64,000 nt of DNA from Leptasterias polaris (lineage: Eukaryota; Echinodermata; Asteroidea; Forcipulatida; Asteriidae), in contig JAZGTN010000070.1 in the NCBI GenBank assembly GCA_037783415.1, positions 11,353,001 to 11,417,000 on the forward strand. Direction: 5' to 3'. The notes beneath the pieces were generated by a model, which was not told where the DNA came from, did not search any database, and saw nothing but the letters and a program-made list of their open reading frames with translations. Within the stretch, counting starts at the first letter, position 1. Each line of letters starts with the position of its first letter. Shown one piece after another: positions 23,295 to 34,917 of this stretch. Position numbers and translations under genes: made by a program.

Positions 23295-24125
23295 CATTGC
23301 GATATCATTGTGGCTGTTCAAATATTCTGAGATAAAAGATTAGTCTGAAAAAAACCCCCCAAAAACCCAAAAAACAAAACAACAGCAGCAACAAATCAAA
23401 GCAAACCACGAAAACAATATACATCGATCCGTGTTAAGGTTACATTTAATACTTGACGGAAACAGCCCTTCTGGGCCAGCGTGGACTTTCTAATGTACAA
23501 GGCGCCACACAAAATGATCCATGCTTAATTTGCAGAAATGTGCATTTCCTTTTTCGTTCCACCTCCACCGTGCAGCCCCTTTCGGGCAGGTTTAATCTTG
23601 CCATCCATCCAGAGATTAGATTTATTGAAGTTATCTCAATCCCAAACAACATCCCCAACCGTTAAGGTGATTTGTTCTATTAACACGGCGCATACTCCTA
23701 TATTGGTTATCTTTGGTACACATCGACAGATGTACTTTTCGTGGGTGGCTTATCATTTTCTCTCGCGTGCAGGTCGTCTACTCCTCCCGTTCACTAATTG
23801 CCGTGGGCGCTTACACTTTGGATGAGATTTGTATGTACGTATAATATTTCTTTTATCCCCAGGGCTGTTTTTTTTCTTAGCTAATCTATTGCTCTATGAA
23901 ATGTGACTTGGTATTTTTATTTATTTTGTACAGGTAATGTTTTGTCTGGCTGACCAGCTGTGTTTTAGTGTAATTGAGTTATAAAATAGTATGATAATAT
24001 AAATGGAGTGAAATACAAACATGCCCAGAAGCAGACACATGGTAAACAATTAACAAACAGTATTATTTCAGGATATCGTTGATCTATACTTTCCCTTAAT
24101 TGTTTATTCAGAAGACTGGAGTAAC
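23295..24125. other. No gene recognised
   Basis: An A/C-rich run at 23347-23400 is low complexity. I see no gene here. Confidence 0.5.
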
Positions 24126-24127
24126 AA

Positions 24128-24345
24128 TCTAGTCCTTGGTCAGATTTGACCTGGATTCTGATGCTTAAGGGGCGGGGTGGGGAACCCATTCGTAAGTCAA
24201 GCTGACACAGACACCGGTTAGAAATGGGATTTTGTCTCGTTTTATGCGTCAGTTTGTCGGAGATTCTAGGTCATGCTGACCCGGTCATGCTGGCCATCTG
24301 CAACCTGGAATCTGGCTCAGTTCTGCCTCTGGACTTTTTAGAGTG
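24128..24345. repeat. GGGTCA-rich dispersed element
   Basis: It reads TTGGTCAGATTTGACCTGG, AAGTCAAGCTGACACAGACA, GGTCATGCTGACCCGGTCAT, and ends near TTTTTAGAGTGTGCTGAAAA, an end shape also seen at 44.1 kb. Confidence 0.8.
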
Positions 24346-24349
24346 TGCT

Positions 24350-25312
24350 GAAAAGTGATCTTTTACTGATCTTATCAAGTTAAATGTATGCTCCTTTAAT
24401 CAAATTCAACACGTAAATGCCCGACTGTATTCAATTGTTCTCGTTTTTATGTATTATTCCGAGTGGTCTAATTACAATGGCGTTCGAATGAACAAATTTC
24501 GAACCTGAAACTTCGGGGTGTTTTGTTTAAGCGCTCCCCAGTTGTTTGTTGAAGCAAGATACATATCTTTAACGTGGGACCTACCTCCGATGTTTACAAA
24601 ATCAACCTCTTTCGTAAGGTTCAGCGAAGAGATTGAATAAAAGAAAAACAACAACAAACCCGGATTGAATTTCAGGTTTGTTGTTAAAAGCTCACACTGC
24701 TAAAACTGGGGTTTTAAAATTGACATCCTGGTGTTTTTACATTTAGTTACCGAAGAAAGAATCAAAATCAACTTGATTGGTTTTAAAATTACACCAATGG
24801 AATTGTTATGGCAGAATATGTGTTATTTTAACACCCTGTGGTGTAAATATGAGTCTTTTGGGTATCTTACACCCATGGTGTCAATTATAACACCCCGGAT
24901 TCTACAATGTAGTTTCTTTTCGAGCTCCTTGTCTGAAACACGCAATGGTAAACATTGACTACCCCCGGGTCCCTTTCCCTTTTAGAGTTACCAGTTTGTC
25001 ATTTAATGGAGTAATACACTATCAATTTCAAATCCCACAAGCCGACTCACTCGTAACCGTCTTATGTGCTGTTATATGTACACGTGGACTTGCTGTGAGC
25101 CTTTGAAATTACCTCCAGAAAGACGTTGTTCAATTCGTCGCGTGAATCCGGACTTAATTGGCTGGTTGCATGGCGGGTGTTGTTGGCGGTGCTAGAAGGG
25201 GATGGGGGTGTTTTGGTATTGACCCAGTAGATGTACCGTAGTCTATTCTTTTAATAAACAGCTTATTGATGTTGTCCTTTTTAGGTCTACCTTTTACTCT
25301 CCCATTTCTATG
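24350..25312. other. No gene recognised
   Basis: Around 24826-24895 short palindromic motifs of the form ACACCC-TGGTGT recur. No gene is visible. Confidence 0.45.
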
Positions 25313-25315
25313 GCC

Positions 25316-25440
25316 CCCGGGCCTAATTTCACAGAGTTGCTTCGGCCTAAAGAGTAGCTGAGCACAGAGTTACTTTGCTTCACAGAATAAGGTAAACCGT
25401 CTGTGACTGCTTTCCTGCTTATTTATGCCTTGTTAAGCAT
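25316..25440. mobile_element. Left half of AATTTCA-TAGAGCTGCTTA-type MITE
   Basis: GGGCCTAATTTCACAGAGTT then GCTTCGGCCTAAAGAGTAGC resembles the left arm of the pair at 26475-26800. The right arm is not evident before the TTAA element begins. Confidence 0.5.
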
Positions 25441-25459
25441 TTTTGTATGCGTAAGAAGC

Positions 25460-26461
25460 TTAAAGTCACCTGGAAATAGATTATTATTTTTTTTATATAT
25501 AAGAGTATATGTATATTAACAATAAAACAATTTTTTGAGTAATTGTTTGTCAGTATTTATATGTTAAAAAAATACATAAAGTTGTTTGGGGGCGACTCCG
25601 CCCATCCCTTTTTGTGACGTCAATCGAGGAAGACTTCGCCTCGATTGAACATCGACCCCACTCGAACTTGCCTGCATTTACGTTGTATATACACGTGCAA
25701 GTAGTGAGATTGTACGTTTCGTTTGGTTATCCAAAAGGGGGTTTTTTCTTGCATTTTTCCAGCGAAAATTGCTGCTGGATGCAGCAAAATGACTAAAGAT
25801 GGGGTCAGCCAGCATTTTTTTCCTGCAGATCCCAAATATAGGCAGTTACGGGCATCGAAAGTTAGGCTAAGCGAGGGCAAAGTGGTCCGGTCCGACGTCG
25901 TTTTCAGCGCTATAATGCAGCGAACACTTGGATAGCCCGGGGATTTTTTCGTTGGTAGTAGTGTGCAAGGGAAGTTGCAGCGAAGCTTAGGTTACCAGCG
26001 AAATGTTTCTGGTGGAAAAACAATACCTCGTATTATCCGTGTTCTTGTTATGACCATGCTCGTATCTTCCGTTTTTAAGACATAGAAACGCGCATGGGAC
26101 AGTTCGGGACCGGTGAAAAACCTCGTATAAACTGGCGTCTCGTATTAGTCGACTGTACACTGTCCTAGGATTGCATTGGGTGGTGACGTCCGAATACGAA
26201 AACGCATCATACTGATCAGGTACCCAGACGTAATGTACGGGGCCAGACTACACATTTTCTCCTGCCTCGATTGACGTCACGAACAGCGCCATGTAACCCT
26301 TTACATGGCGCTTTACATGGCCTATTTTTTAATTTGTAATTAAAAGAAAAATACAATTTTTTAACCTTAGTAAATTGTTTATTCACATTCCACTCATAAA
26401 AATGTATATATTAATGACAAAAGCTTTATTTTGAAAAAATACCACTGCCAGGTGCCTTTAA
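25460..26461 (+). mobile_element. Kolobok-like element: TTAA sites, long inverted ends, THAP relic
   Basis: TTAA at 25460-25463 and 26458-26461 flank a 994-bp element. Its ends are AGTCACCTGG on the left and CCAGGTGCCT on the right (mismatch at the third base). A second inverted pair, GTGACGTCAATCGAGG (about 25613) and CCTCGATTGACGTCAC (about 26265), lies ~150-190 bp inside. Inside is a broken THAP zinc-finger sequence. TTAA target sites plus a THAP domain are the established hallmarks of the Kolobok superfamily. P elements also carry THAP domains but make 8-bp duplications. The element is too short and damaged to be autonomous. Confidence 0.78.
25774..25930 (+). pseudogene. THAP zinc-finger fragment, frameshifted
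   Basis: The plus frame reads AAGCSKMTKDGVSQHFFPAD then PKYRQLRASKVRLS, the typical first half of a THAP (C2CH) DNA-binding domain. The expected first Cys four residues before GC is Ile, and the conserved Trp after RQL is Arg (CGG where TGG is expected). One frame over, KWSGPTSFSAL, a TAA stop and then CSEHLDS follow, supplying the second Cys-x2-His of the domain (25916-25927). The domain is therefore present but split by a frameshift, a stop and lost zinc ligands. It probably derives from a Kolobok-type transposase. Confidence 0.72.
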
Positions 26462-26474
26462 TGAAATTGAGCCC

Positions 26475-26666
26475 TGGTCCCAATTTCATACAGCTGCTTA
26501 ATAAAAAAGTAGCCCAGCACAACAAAAAATTGCTGCCCAGAAAAAGGTTATCATCGCCAAAATACCAATGTGTACTATCTATAACTGGTATCCTGTTTAT
26601 GTTTGCTTAACTGGAAATTGTCAAGCAATATTTTCTGCTTGGAGCAGCTCTTTGAAATTGGGCCAT
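26475..26666. mobile_element. MITE with CAATTTCATACAGCTGCTTA ends
   Basis: The left end TCCCAATTTCATACAGCTGC and right end GAGCAGCTCTTTGAAATTGG form inverted ends around a ~190-bp element. I recall this family as abundant in echinoderms, but that is memory only. Confidence 0.75.
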
Positions 26667-26800
26667 GGTACCAATTTTATAGAACTGCTTAGGTACAGAA
26701 TAGAGCTCTCAGCATAGGGTTGCCAGCCAAAATACCATGTAATGTGTACTACAAGGTAACTGGTATCCTGCTTAAAGCAGCTCTAAGAAATTATGCCCTG
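26667..26800. mobile_element. Second, shorter MITE of the same type, adjoining
   Basis: GGTACCAATTTTATAGAACT on the left and AAGCAGCTCTAAGAAATTAT on the right are diverged forms of the neighbour's ends. Both elements share AAAATACCA and ACTGGTATCCTG inside. Confidence 0.68.
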
Positions 26801-27000
26801 TTTTGAATCCAACCTCACACGTTAATTTGGTCGCAGTCCCTATGTCTTTATGCATGCCATGTTCTGATTTATTGGGTTGTCCTGTCCACATCTCACTCTT
26901 AGTGTATTTGCTGATTTCTTCCGGTAACATAATGGGTCGCAGTGCACGGCATTTGTTGGAAGGTCCCGTAGTTTCATTACTAGGAATAGTTTGTATTTTA
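26801..27000. other. No gene recognised
   Basis: A 71-codon hydrophobic open frame spans 26803-27018. It has no recognised domain. Confidence 0.4.
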
Positions 27001-27009
27001 TTGATAGGT

Positions 27010-27225
27010 TTTATATAAATTAATAATAAATAAATAAATTAAATAAATAACAAAAAACAACAAACAAATAAAATAAGTAAATAAATACTTTAATAAGTAA
27101 GAATACAAACTAAAATATACAATACAAAATAAAATGAAAAATTAATTGAAATAGAAATTGAAATAATGAAAAGTATTATATCTATAAAAAATAACATAAT
27201 GATAAATAAGCAAAATAAGAAAGAC
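27010..27225. repeat. AT-rich low-complexity (AAATAAAT-type)
   Basis: Strings of AAATAAATAAAT, AATAATAA and related simple sequence. It could be the decayed tail of a retroelement, but nothing shows that. Confidence 0.75.
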
Positions 27226-28180
27226 ATATTATAAGTCGGTAGTTTGTTTGAAAATAAATTCCATAACATTTGGATGAAGGTATATGGCATTGAAAACAAG
27301 ACTCCCGGCAATACATTTTTCGCAGGCCCACGCATACAGCAAAAAGCTGTCAAATGAGATAGCCTTAACGATTTACTGACATAAAAGCATTGTATGACAA
27401 CTCCTTCATTTCGATTTCTATCTGTGCTTGACCCGTTAATTGATAAACGGAATGCGACCAAAGCCGTGGGCGCTTACCTTCACTTCTAAGAGCATTTCGC
27501 CGTCGCAGAACATTTTACTATTTTTTTTTTATATTTTGGGGAAAGGGAACGGGATAAAGTGGAAACTTAATCAACCCTTGTCAATATCTCTGGACACAAT
27601 GCAATTTTGTTTTTCTTTTTGGCTGGCAATTCGATCAACTTACATAGTCTGAACTTCTTCTTCCTTTCCCTTTTAGCAACGTCCACGCAAACTCAAATTG
27701 TTTTGTTAAATCACCCGGATACGCGTTGTTAAAGTCCTCAGTGTCAGCGGTTATGCGCGCTAAATAACTTCAAATCTAGAGCACAATAAGAATCCTTGAG
27801 CGATAGTTGTTGTTAAAGAGTGCACATAACCTTGGTTAGACTAAACATGTAGACGTTTTTCAGATTACATCGTTTAAAGATGGTCAGGGTGGGGAACTTC
27901 TCTTGAAATAGTTTTGTTTGAAATGCAACAGTTTTTGAGAAATGAGTAAAACAATTGGTTTTGCTCTTGAAGCTCTAAAACTCAATGTTTGAAAACAGTG
28001 AAAACACTTAATGTTTTTCCCCCCACTTTCTTTCTCGTGAGTCCAATGAACGATTGAGCTGAAACTTTCAAGGTTTGTTACTTTATGCATATGTTGGGAC
28101 ACACGAAGTGTGGTTACTCGTCTTTGATAACTACCAATGTGACTCGTGTGTTTTAAAGACGGGATAAGTTCAGGTAAAGT
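27226..28180. other. No gene recognised
   Basis: Nothing supported here. Confidence 0.5.
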
Positions 28181-29008
28181 TCAGTTTCGTGATGCACTCA
28201 TTTTCCAATAGATAGAGTCCTCATGAAAATCAAGGTAAAACTACAAGTTCCTACCTCAGGTAAACATGGTGTAAAATGCCATGTTATTTCATACTTTTTC
28301 AGAGCAATTTTGTTAACATTACGATCGGACATTAAGAAAAATTTGGTCTGTACATTCAAAGATCGATTTTTTGGGCGCCAGACTAAAGGTTTAAAGGGAC
28401 ACGTTGCCTTGGATCGGGCGAGTTGGTCTATATAAAAAGCGTTTGTAGCGGTTTGTTATAAAATGCATATGGTTAGAAAGATGTTTTAAAAGTAGAATAC
28501 AATGATCCACACAAATATGCCTCGAAATTGTGTGGTTTTCCTTTTACATCGTGAACTAACACGGTCGGCCATTTTGTGGAGTCAAATTTTGGAGTCAAAT
28601 TTTTGACTCCCTTAATGGCGGACCGTGTTAGTTCGCAAAGTAAAAGGAAAACCACGCAATTTCGAGGCATATTTGTGTGGATCATTGTATTCTACTTTTA
28701 AAACATCTTTCTAACCATTTGCATTTTATAACAAACGGTTACACACGCTTTTTATAGACCAACTCGTCCGATCCAAGGCAACGTGTCCCTTTAAGTTCAA
28801 TATCAACAAAATTCTGTTAAATATCTATATTTGAAATGTGACGTAATCGAACATTTTGAGATTATGACAAAACAATTATTTTGAAAGGAATCAAACACAG
28901 TGGCGTTTTACACCGTTTTAACCATAGGTATAGATATTTGTAATGGTTTCCCCACACTTTCATAAGGACTCTATGTATTGGAAAGTGAGTGGGTCACAAA
29001 ACTGATTT
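28181..29008. mobile_element. Outer foldback element, host of a nested MITE
   Basis: The left end (28181-28232) reads TTTCCAATAGATAGAGTCCT then CATGAAA. The right end (about 28958-29008) is its reverse complement with a few changes (TTTCATAAGGACTCTATGTA). Further inside, GGTGTAAAATGCC (left) pairs with GGCGTTTTACACC (right). The TTAA MITE at 28391-28794 lies between the arms, so this element is the older of the two. Confidence 0.78.
28391..28794. mobile_element. TTAA MITE, near-perfect 396-bp foldback
   Basis: TTAA flanks at 28391-28394 and 28791-28794. The ends are AGGGACACGTTGCCTTGG and its reverse complement. The arms (~190 bp each) match at roughly 93 percent by eye and meet at GTCAAATTTTTGACTCC near 28590. 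It has no coding capacity. The TTAA target fits mobilisation by a Kolobok- or piggyBac-type transposase. Fragments of the family are at 12888, 14031 and 21965. Confidence 0.93.
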
Positions 29009-29009
29009 T

Positions 29010-31195
29010 GACCATGGAGCCCTTCTTGAAAAGGAAAGAAGAGATACAAATATGAACTTTAAATTTGAATCATCCATCTTGATTGGATCAATCTATTACC
29101 AGCCTCCCCAATCTGATTTTTTCAAGTTTAGAGTGGGACAGGCCGCCGTTGGTAGAAGCTTCATGCCCGCCCGACTAATCTCCCCTTACACCAATAACCT
29201 TGGCGCGAAACCCGAGGCAGATGTTTTTGCTCGATGGCCCCTCGGTAAATAAAAATAAAAAGGACTCTGGAATATAATCCATTTGTCAGGCATGCACACA
29301 GTTTGGAGGGAGTTTGCAGCTGGCATCAAATTCATTCCACTGTCATCTCTGCAACCCAGTATTACTTAGGAAGCAAGGAAGTGCGTTTTCATCGATACGA
29401 ACATCGTGCATGGGCGGCCATGATGGTGTTTGAGATGCTCATCAAACCATGCAATGTGTGTTCGCAAGAGCATTCTATTGGATTCGTTTGTAATTCCGTA
29501 CTAAAGAAATAGAAAATAAAATAGTATGTAGTTTTTATTTCAATATTGTTTTGCACAAACAAATCATAAGCAATTTGCGCAGTCATTCAAACCTGTCTTC
29601 TTATACTGACTGACAGATTATCGTGAAGCCGGTTGTCAGCCATATTACTACTCCTTATAGTCTGGGTCATAAACAAGTAAATGCTTCAGAAAATCATGAC
29701 CATAAAACATTACTTGGTAATAATTAAAGAGACACAGAGCTGTTGATAGTATTCAAAAGAATGAGTTGAATTTGAGTAACGATTCATACATGAATCGGGT
29801 TTCTTAGGGTTGGTGTCCGTTCGCAAATGCTGCGGCCAGAGATGCAGCTCGACGTTCTTGTGAAAAAACCGTGACAGTAGATAATGTACAGCTGAAACGT
29901 TCACTTTTAAGTTTTGTTGTATCTGTCTTCATGATTTTGCCTATAAATCAACATTACCAATCTTTAATCATACCGTTAAGGTTGTGCATTATTTGGCGGT
30001 ATCAAGTTGATGTTCAATAACGACGGTTCATTTTTTTTCTTCTCATAACGAAATAATCTTAAGAGGCCATTAAAAATGCTCATCTTTAGAGCATCTGAAA
30101 AGTGCCAATCCTTTTTGTTGCTCTCGTCAAGAATGATTTATTGTTGCCGGTGAGGGCTTACCTTATTCTCCTCTTGATTTACTAACTGGATAATAATGTG
30201 CTCATTTATTGAAGTTTATTACCGAACAGTACATGTTCACATGTTCGCAGTGTTTGACTACTGTACAAGGTCGACGAATGCCAGAAAAGTGCAATTGTGC
30301 AACAGTCAGTGCACAAGTATAAATAGTTGGTCAATCACCCTTGAGGTCCTCTTAAATTATGAAAATATTGAAATACAGTCCTACGTATCCGATAGATAGA
30401 CCTCGTCCATTCTGCATACTTGACATGATCTGTTTTTGAAATGCTGTTCATGAAGTTATTGATGGTAGGTAATTCATAAATATTTTAATTGTGGCTGGCA
30501 AACTTGTCATTAAATATTTCATCCAGTTCGTACTGTTTTATTCTCGGATACGCTTGCAAAACCCCGTTAGGTAACAGCACAGAGATGCCTTGTGGCTGGT
30601 GCGTTGGAGATCAATACCAGTCCAACAAATCATCATTATCAATATTAATTACTCCTTGGCAACCGCCGTTGGAAACAATTAAAACTAATTAGCTTGTTAG
30701 TTGACGTTCAGTCTCCCACTCCCAGTATAAATTGTTCGGTCGATATTTTGCATTGTCATTTCACGAGGCTATATATGATGAGAGTAGAGTTCTATCACAT
30801 TATGCCTCATCTACAATTCAATGCATATCGAAGTGCCTGACCAGACAGTGTTACGTAGTAACTATCCAGAACCATATCGAGATTAGGGATACCCAATTTC
30901 ATGGATTTGCTAACAGTAGAACTCAGCGCTTACGGTGCCCTCTAAAGTGCACGATTCTGCTGGCCGATAGTTGCAAAATTCATCGGTAAGCAGCTCCATG
31001 AACTTGGGCCATGGTATGGCTATGTTGCAGCTGCATAACCGAACATTTTCCCTCCGTTGGTGTGTGGTGTGGGGTTTGGGGTAAGCGGGGGGCAAAGACA
31101 GAAGTTTCTGTTTACACGTAACAAGTATGTCATACATTGTTTGCGGTTTATGTACGCGAAAGTATTTTACTCCTTTGGAGTATGCAGCACTGGCA
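29010..31195. other. No gene recognised; one MITE end
   Basis: Several 60-90 codon frames occur but none has a recognised domain. A solitary MITE end, AAGCAGCTCCATGAACTTGG, lies at 30988-31007. Confidence 0.5.
30986..31012. mobile_element. Solitary right end of AAGCAGCTC-type MITE
   Basis: It matches the right ends of the elements at 26475-26800. No partner end is seen nearby. Confidence 0.45.
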
Positions 31196-31200
31196 GCTCA

Positions 31201-31318
31201 ATTGGCGCACAGGCTGTTAACCAGTCACACCAACTATAAACCCACAAGTATCGCGACTCGAATTTGAACCCATAATATGAGTTCGATGGTGTAGACCGCT
31301 CGGCGAGCTGCAGCCATG
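31201..31318 (-). repeat. tRNA-derived SINE fragment
   Basis: On the minus strand, GCTCGCCGAGCGGTCTACAC (A-box-like, about 31290-31308) is followed ~30 bp later by GGGTTCAAATTCGAGTCGC (B-box-like, about 31253-31271). A/B spacing is right for a tRNA-like Pol III promoter. The stems do not fold as a good tRNA, so a SINE head is more likely than a tRNA gene. Confidence 0.5.
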
Positions 31319-31319
31319 G

Positions 31320-32984
31320 TGCTTCCCCAAAATTACATATAGGTCGATTCAACTTCAAAAGTGCAATGTGATAAACAAATTGTAAACAACTTGTCTTCTC
31401 AAACAGTCCACAGAGACCTTGGGGGAAAACAGACCAGCTTTGGTCACCATGTGACTTGTTACCATTTGATGTGTTTCTCAGAGTGTGTTTTTATTAATGA
31501 ATGCAAAACGAAGTGCTCTAATAACGGTGGTTTTTGTAGCAGATGCTGTTGTGGGAGACCTCGGCAAGGGCAGTGATGTTTTTTTCCCAGGTAGCAAGAC
31601 GGCCAGGCCTCGGGCAAATCGCAATGAACAGCTGATCAAAAATCATATTTAACTCAATATTTATTTCAATAATGCAAAATGTACATACAAGTAATACAAG
31701 TAATTGAGAAGGTCAATGGAACAGATGTAGAAAGAACTAATAGAATAATAATTATATATGAGACACAATGAAACAGAGGCCAGTGGTATACTCAAAAGAC
31801 CAAGTCTTTTATAGAACTGCCTTTATAATACAACATATTGGAATTTTTAACAGAAACACTAGGGTAAATCATAACGAGAAACCCATAGAGGTGAAAGATT
31901 AAAAGAGAGTAAGCTTTTTCCAGATTATAAAGAGACAGGATGTTTTTTGTATAGAGTTCATAAGACAGCCCGCCTAATCTCTATTAGCTTACTGTGTATG
32001 TGATTTAATAGCAAAAAACTAACAAACAAACGAAAACAAAAAAACACCGATAACCAACATTTTTGGGGTCGTGAGTAACGTTTTGATTTGCAAAAGTTTT
32101 TTGGTCATAACGTTACTCCCCTTTGACGTTACTCATCCTCCGCTTTGATTTGTTCCCTCTCTGCATCTAGGGCGTTCATAATTTCTGCTCTACTTCCAAT
32201 TCATCTGATTTCCCCCATCAAATTATTGTTTTTATTGTCGTCAATCCCGTCAGAATCATCATCCGTTATCATAGTCGTCATCTGTCCCCTTTTTTGCTCC
32301 GACTGTACCAGAGGGTACCGTGGTCTGTGGTCGTACGCGATCCCGACGTCTGCCTCCCTTATACTCCCGCCGTATCGAATTCTGTGCCGGCATTGTAACA
32401 TATATTCACCACTACCCCGACGTATTGATTGACACAAAGAGCCGAGGCATGCGGTACATTCACAGACTCAAAGACGGCGTTGTTTGTTTCCTACTTGTGC
32501 ACATCACAATCAGTGTTGGCGAACGTCAAGCATATTATACTCAACTGAGATCAGATTAAGAGATCTCAAGATTGTGCGGAGCCGTGAGACCCTTCGATCG
32601 GGCCGCTCTCCTCAGAGGAGGAAAAGCTGGTGAAATCTCACTGGCTGTTTTTTTTTTCTCGTCGCGGAGAATGACGTCGGCTCTTTGAAAAGCCTTGTTT
32701 AGAAAGACTGTACTCCTGTCTCAGTAGTCAGATTCGATTTCCTTTAGCGGTGAGGATACATCACAAGTGCTGGCTAAAGTGCTGCGGATGATGAGCCTTT
32801 TCTTTTTAGGTCAAAAGCGGTGTGGGGACAAATCGGGCGCCTTTCAAAAAAGACGGTTGATTTTAACGCGGTACCTCCCACTCGTCATTTATGTTGGGAG
32901 GCTGCGGCATTTGAACCTCTATACTATTTTAGCAACGCTAACAATTTATTCCGGCTCCACTACCCGAGTATGGGTTTGGAGGGT
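31320..32984. other. No gene recognised
   Basis: Open frames overlap on both strands at 32145-32560. One on the minus strand has an acidic DDDSDGIDDNKNNN stretch, but there is no homology I recognise and no clear splice context. Confidence 0.45.
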
Positions 32985-33140
32985 GTGACATGTGTGTGGG
33001 TGGGTTCACACATTTAAACCGGGGAACCTATAATAAAAGGGGACAGCTGGATTCCCGGTCCCCAGTTTAAAAGTTGAAACAGAAGATGGACAATATAAGG
33101 TCCCCGATTGCAGGTGTTTACACACTTGTGTGTGTCTGTG
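32985..33140. repeat. CA/GT-flanked dispersed repeat (diverged copy)
   Basis: TGTGTGTGGGTGGGTTCACA, then AAACCGGGGAACCTATAATA, then GGTCCCCGATTGCAGGTGTT and ACACACTTGTGTGTGTCTG. The order matches 17463-17643. Confidence 0.75.
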
Positions 33141-33454
33141 GAACCAAATAACGTGCACGATTAAAGGGACACACCGGTTACCTGTTTACGTAATTTAGTC
33201 ATGTAGAATCAAAGAAATGTCTTTCTAGATGGTTTTAAAAAAAAATTTTATACAAAAAACCAAAAGCGGTCAAAGTTCACCGTATACGCTTTACCAGCCG
33301 TTGCAAGTGTCAAATTTACGAGATACATGCTATGCAATGGTGCAAGTAGACTGGTGCTCTGTTTATGTAAGTGTTTTACTACGAAAAGGCATGAGGATCC
33401 AGTCCACGTTATCCATCTGAAAGTGTGTATAAACAACGGACATGGTAACCAGTC

Positions 33455-33565
33455 AACTCGCCCCCAGCAAACTCGCCAATTACTAAGTCCCCCAACTACA
33501 AAGTCGCCCCCTATCATACAAACTCGTCCCTATCATACAAACTCGTCCCCTCTCAAAGTCGCCCC
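33455..33565. repeat. Minisatellite, ~20-bp CAAACTCGTCCC unit
   Basis: Variants of CAAACTCGTCCCTATCATA and AAAGTCGCCCC repeat about five times. Confidence 0.85.
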
Positions 33566-33594
33566 TCACAAAGGAATGTAACAAATTGGTGTGA

Positions 33595-34010
33595 TTGGAC
33601 TTCAGGGGAACGAAAGCTATCTTGAGGAAAAGCTATCTTGAGGGAACGAAAGAGGAATTCTGGGGAACAAAATCTCATTGCGAGAGAACGAAAGCGTATT
33701 TTTAGGGAGCGAAAGCATATTTCGGGTGAATGAAAGTATATTTCGGGCAAACAATTCAAAGTCGTATTTCGAGGAATCGAAAGCTTTTTTTTAGGGAACG
33801 AAATCTTCTTTCGAGGGAAAGAAAGCGTAATTTAGGGAAGGAAAGCATATTTCGAGCGAACGAAAGTATATTTCTTGCGAACAAAATCATATTTCGAGGA
33901 AACGAATGCGTATCTTCAGGGAACGAAAGCGTATTTCTGGGGAACTAAATTGTAGTTCGGGGGAAAGAAAACGTGTTCAAGGGAAGGAACGAGAACCTAT
34001 TTTCTAGAAA
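33595..34010. repeat. Minisatellite, ~22-bp GAAAGCGTATTTCGAGGGAAC unit with ~130-bp periodicity
   Basis: About 17-18 variants of GGAACGAAAGCGTATTTCGA. GAAAGCATATTTCG recurs at 33711 and 33841 (130 bp apart) with the same run of neighbouring variants, showing block duplication. Degenerate units trail to about 34170. Confidence 0.88.
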
Positions 34011-34174
34011 TAATCTCATTTCGTTACTTAGAAAAACACACTGCGTTCACAAATTGAAAAATATTTTTTTTGTGAGACAAAATTATATTTCCATCGAATT
34101 AAATAATATTGTGAGGAAACAAAATGATTTTGTTGGAATTTTGTGTGTCGAGGGATGCAATAGAAATTTCGAGT

Positions 34175-34855
34175 GAGGTTTTTTTTCCCCACCTTTTAAT
34201 TTTTAATTTCTTTTTCACTTGTCCCTTCAGGGGCTCCGTTTTTTGTTTTGTTTTTTTTTGGGGGGAGGCTCGTTTTTGGGGAATTGTTTGACTCAAATTT
34301 TGTTTAAACTAATTGTACCGTCAATATAAAAGTTGTATTCCTATGTATTGACATAAATCTTATTTAATTACCAAGAAATTCGGTACAAATCGGGTCAAGG
34401 AACGTACACAGAGCATTGAAAAGTTGCGATTTTCAACAACGGATTCGATCAGCGAGGTGTACCGACTAGCCAACCCGCAATAACAACAACGTAGTTGGTG
34501 GTCTGGCTCCTTACCCCTCCCACATTTGCATGAGCTTCCAGGTGTACAGCTATCTCTTGGCTATAGTGGGTTTCCGTCGTGCTAGCACTGCCGAGATACG
34601 CTGCTCGCAAGCGACACGACTGCCCCTGTGTTACGTGTACCTAAGTCCCCACGCTGTGCACTGTAAGACACGCTTCCGTTGCTCGGACTCTCTGAAATAA
34701 AATCTTGCGTTCGACTTTTTTGTATTATTTACAACTTGTATCCATAATTTGAATACGTATTTTTGTGTGTCAAATACTCATGAATTCTTGTTAAAAAACA
34801 GAGTTGAATTCGGTGCAGTAATTAATTTGTATACGGCTGGAAGTAAAACTAACTC
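34175..34855. other. No gene recognised
   Basis: T-rich low-complexity at 34180-34275, otherwise nothing supported. Confidence 0.45.
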
Positions 34856-34856
34856 C

Positions 34857-34917
34857 GAAGATCACGAGGGTTATCCGAACCCAAAAAGTGGTTCGGATAA
34901 CCCATGTGACCTTCGTT
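34857..34917. repeat. Hairpin, ~26-bp imperfect stem, 7-nt loop
   Basis: CGAAGATCACGAGGGTTATC plus CGAACC pairs with the later GGTTCGGATAACCC and ATGTGACCTTCG. The inner 14 bp are perfect. It lies ~140 bp from the TTAA end at 35055 and may be the central turn of a foldback. Confidence 0.85.

Noticed and set aside
32145..32560. Coding-like frames on both strands with an acidic stretch
   Set aside because: No domain, no agreeing splice signals, and frames open on both strands. Kept only as unassigned DNA.
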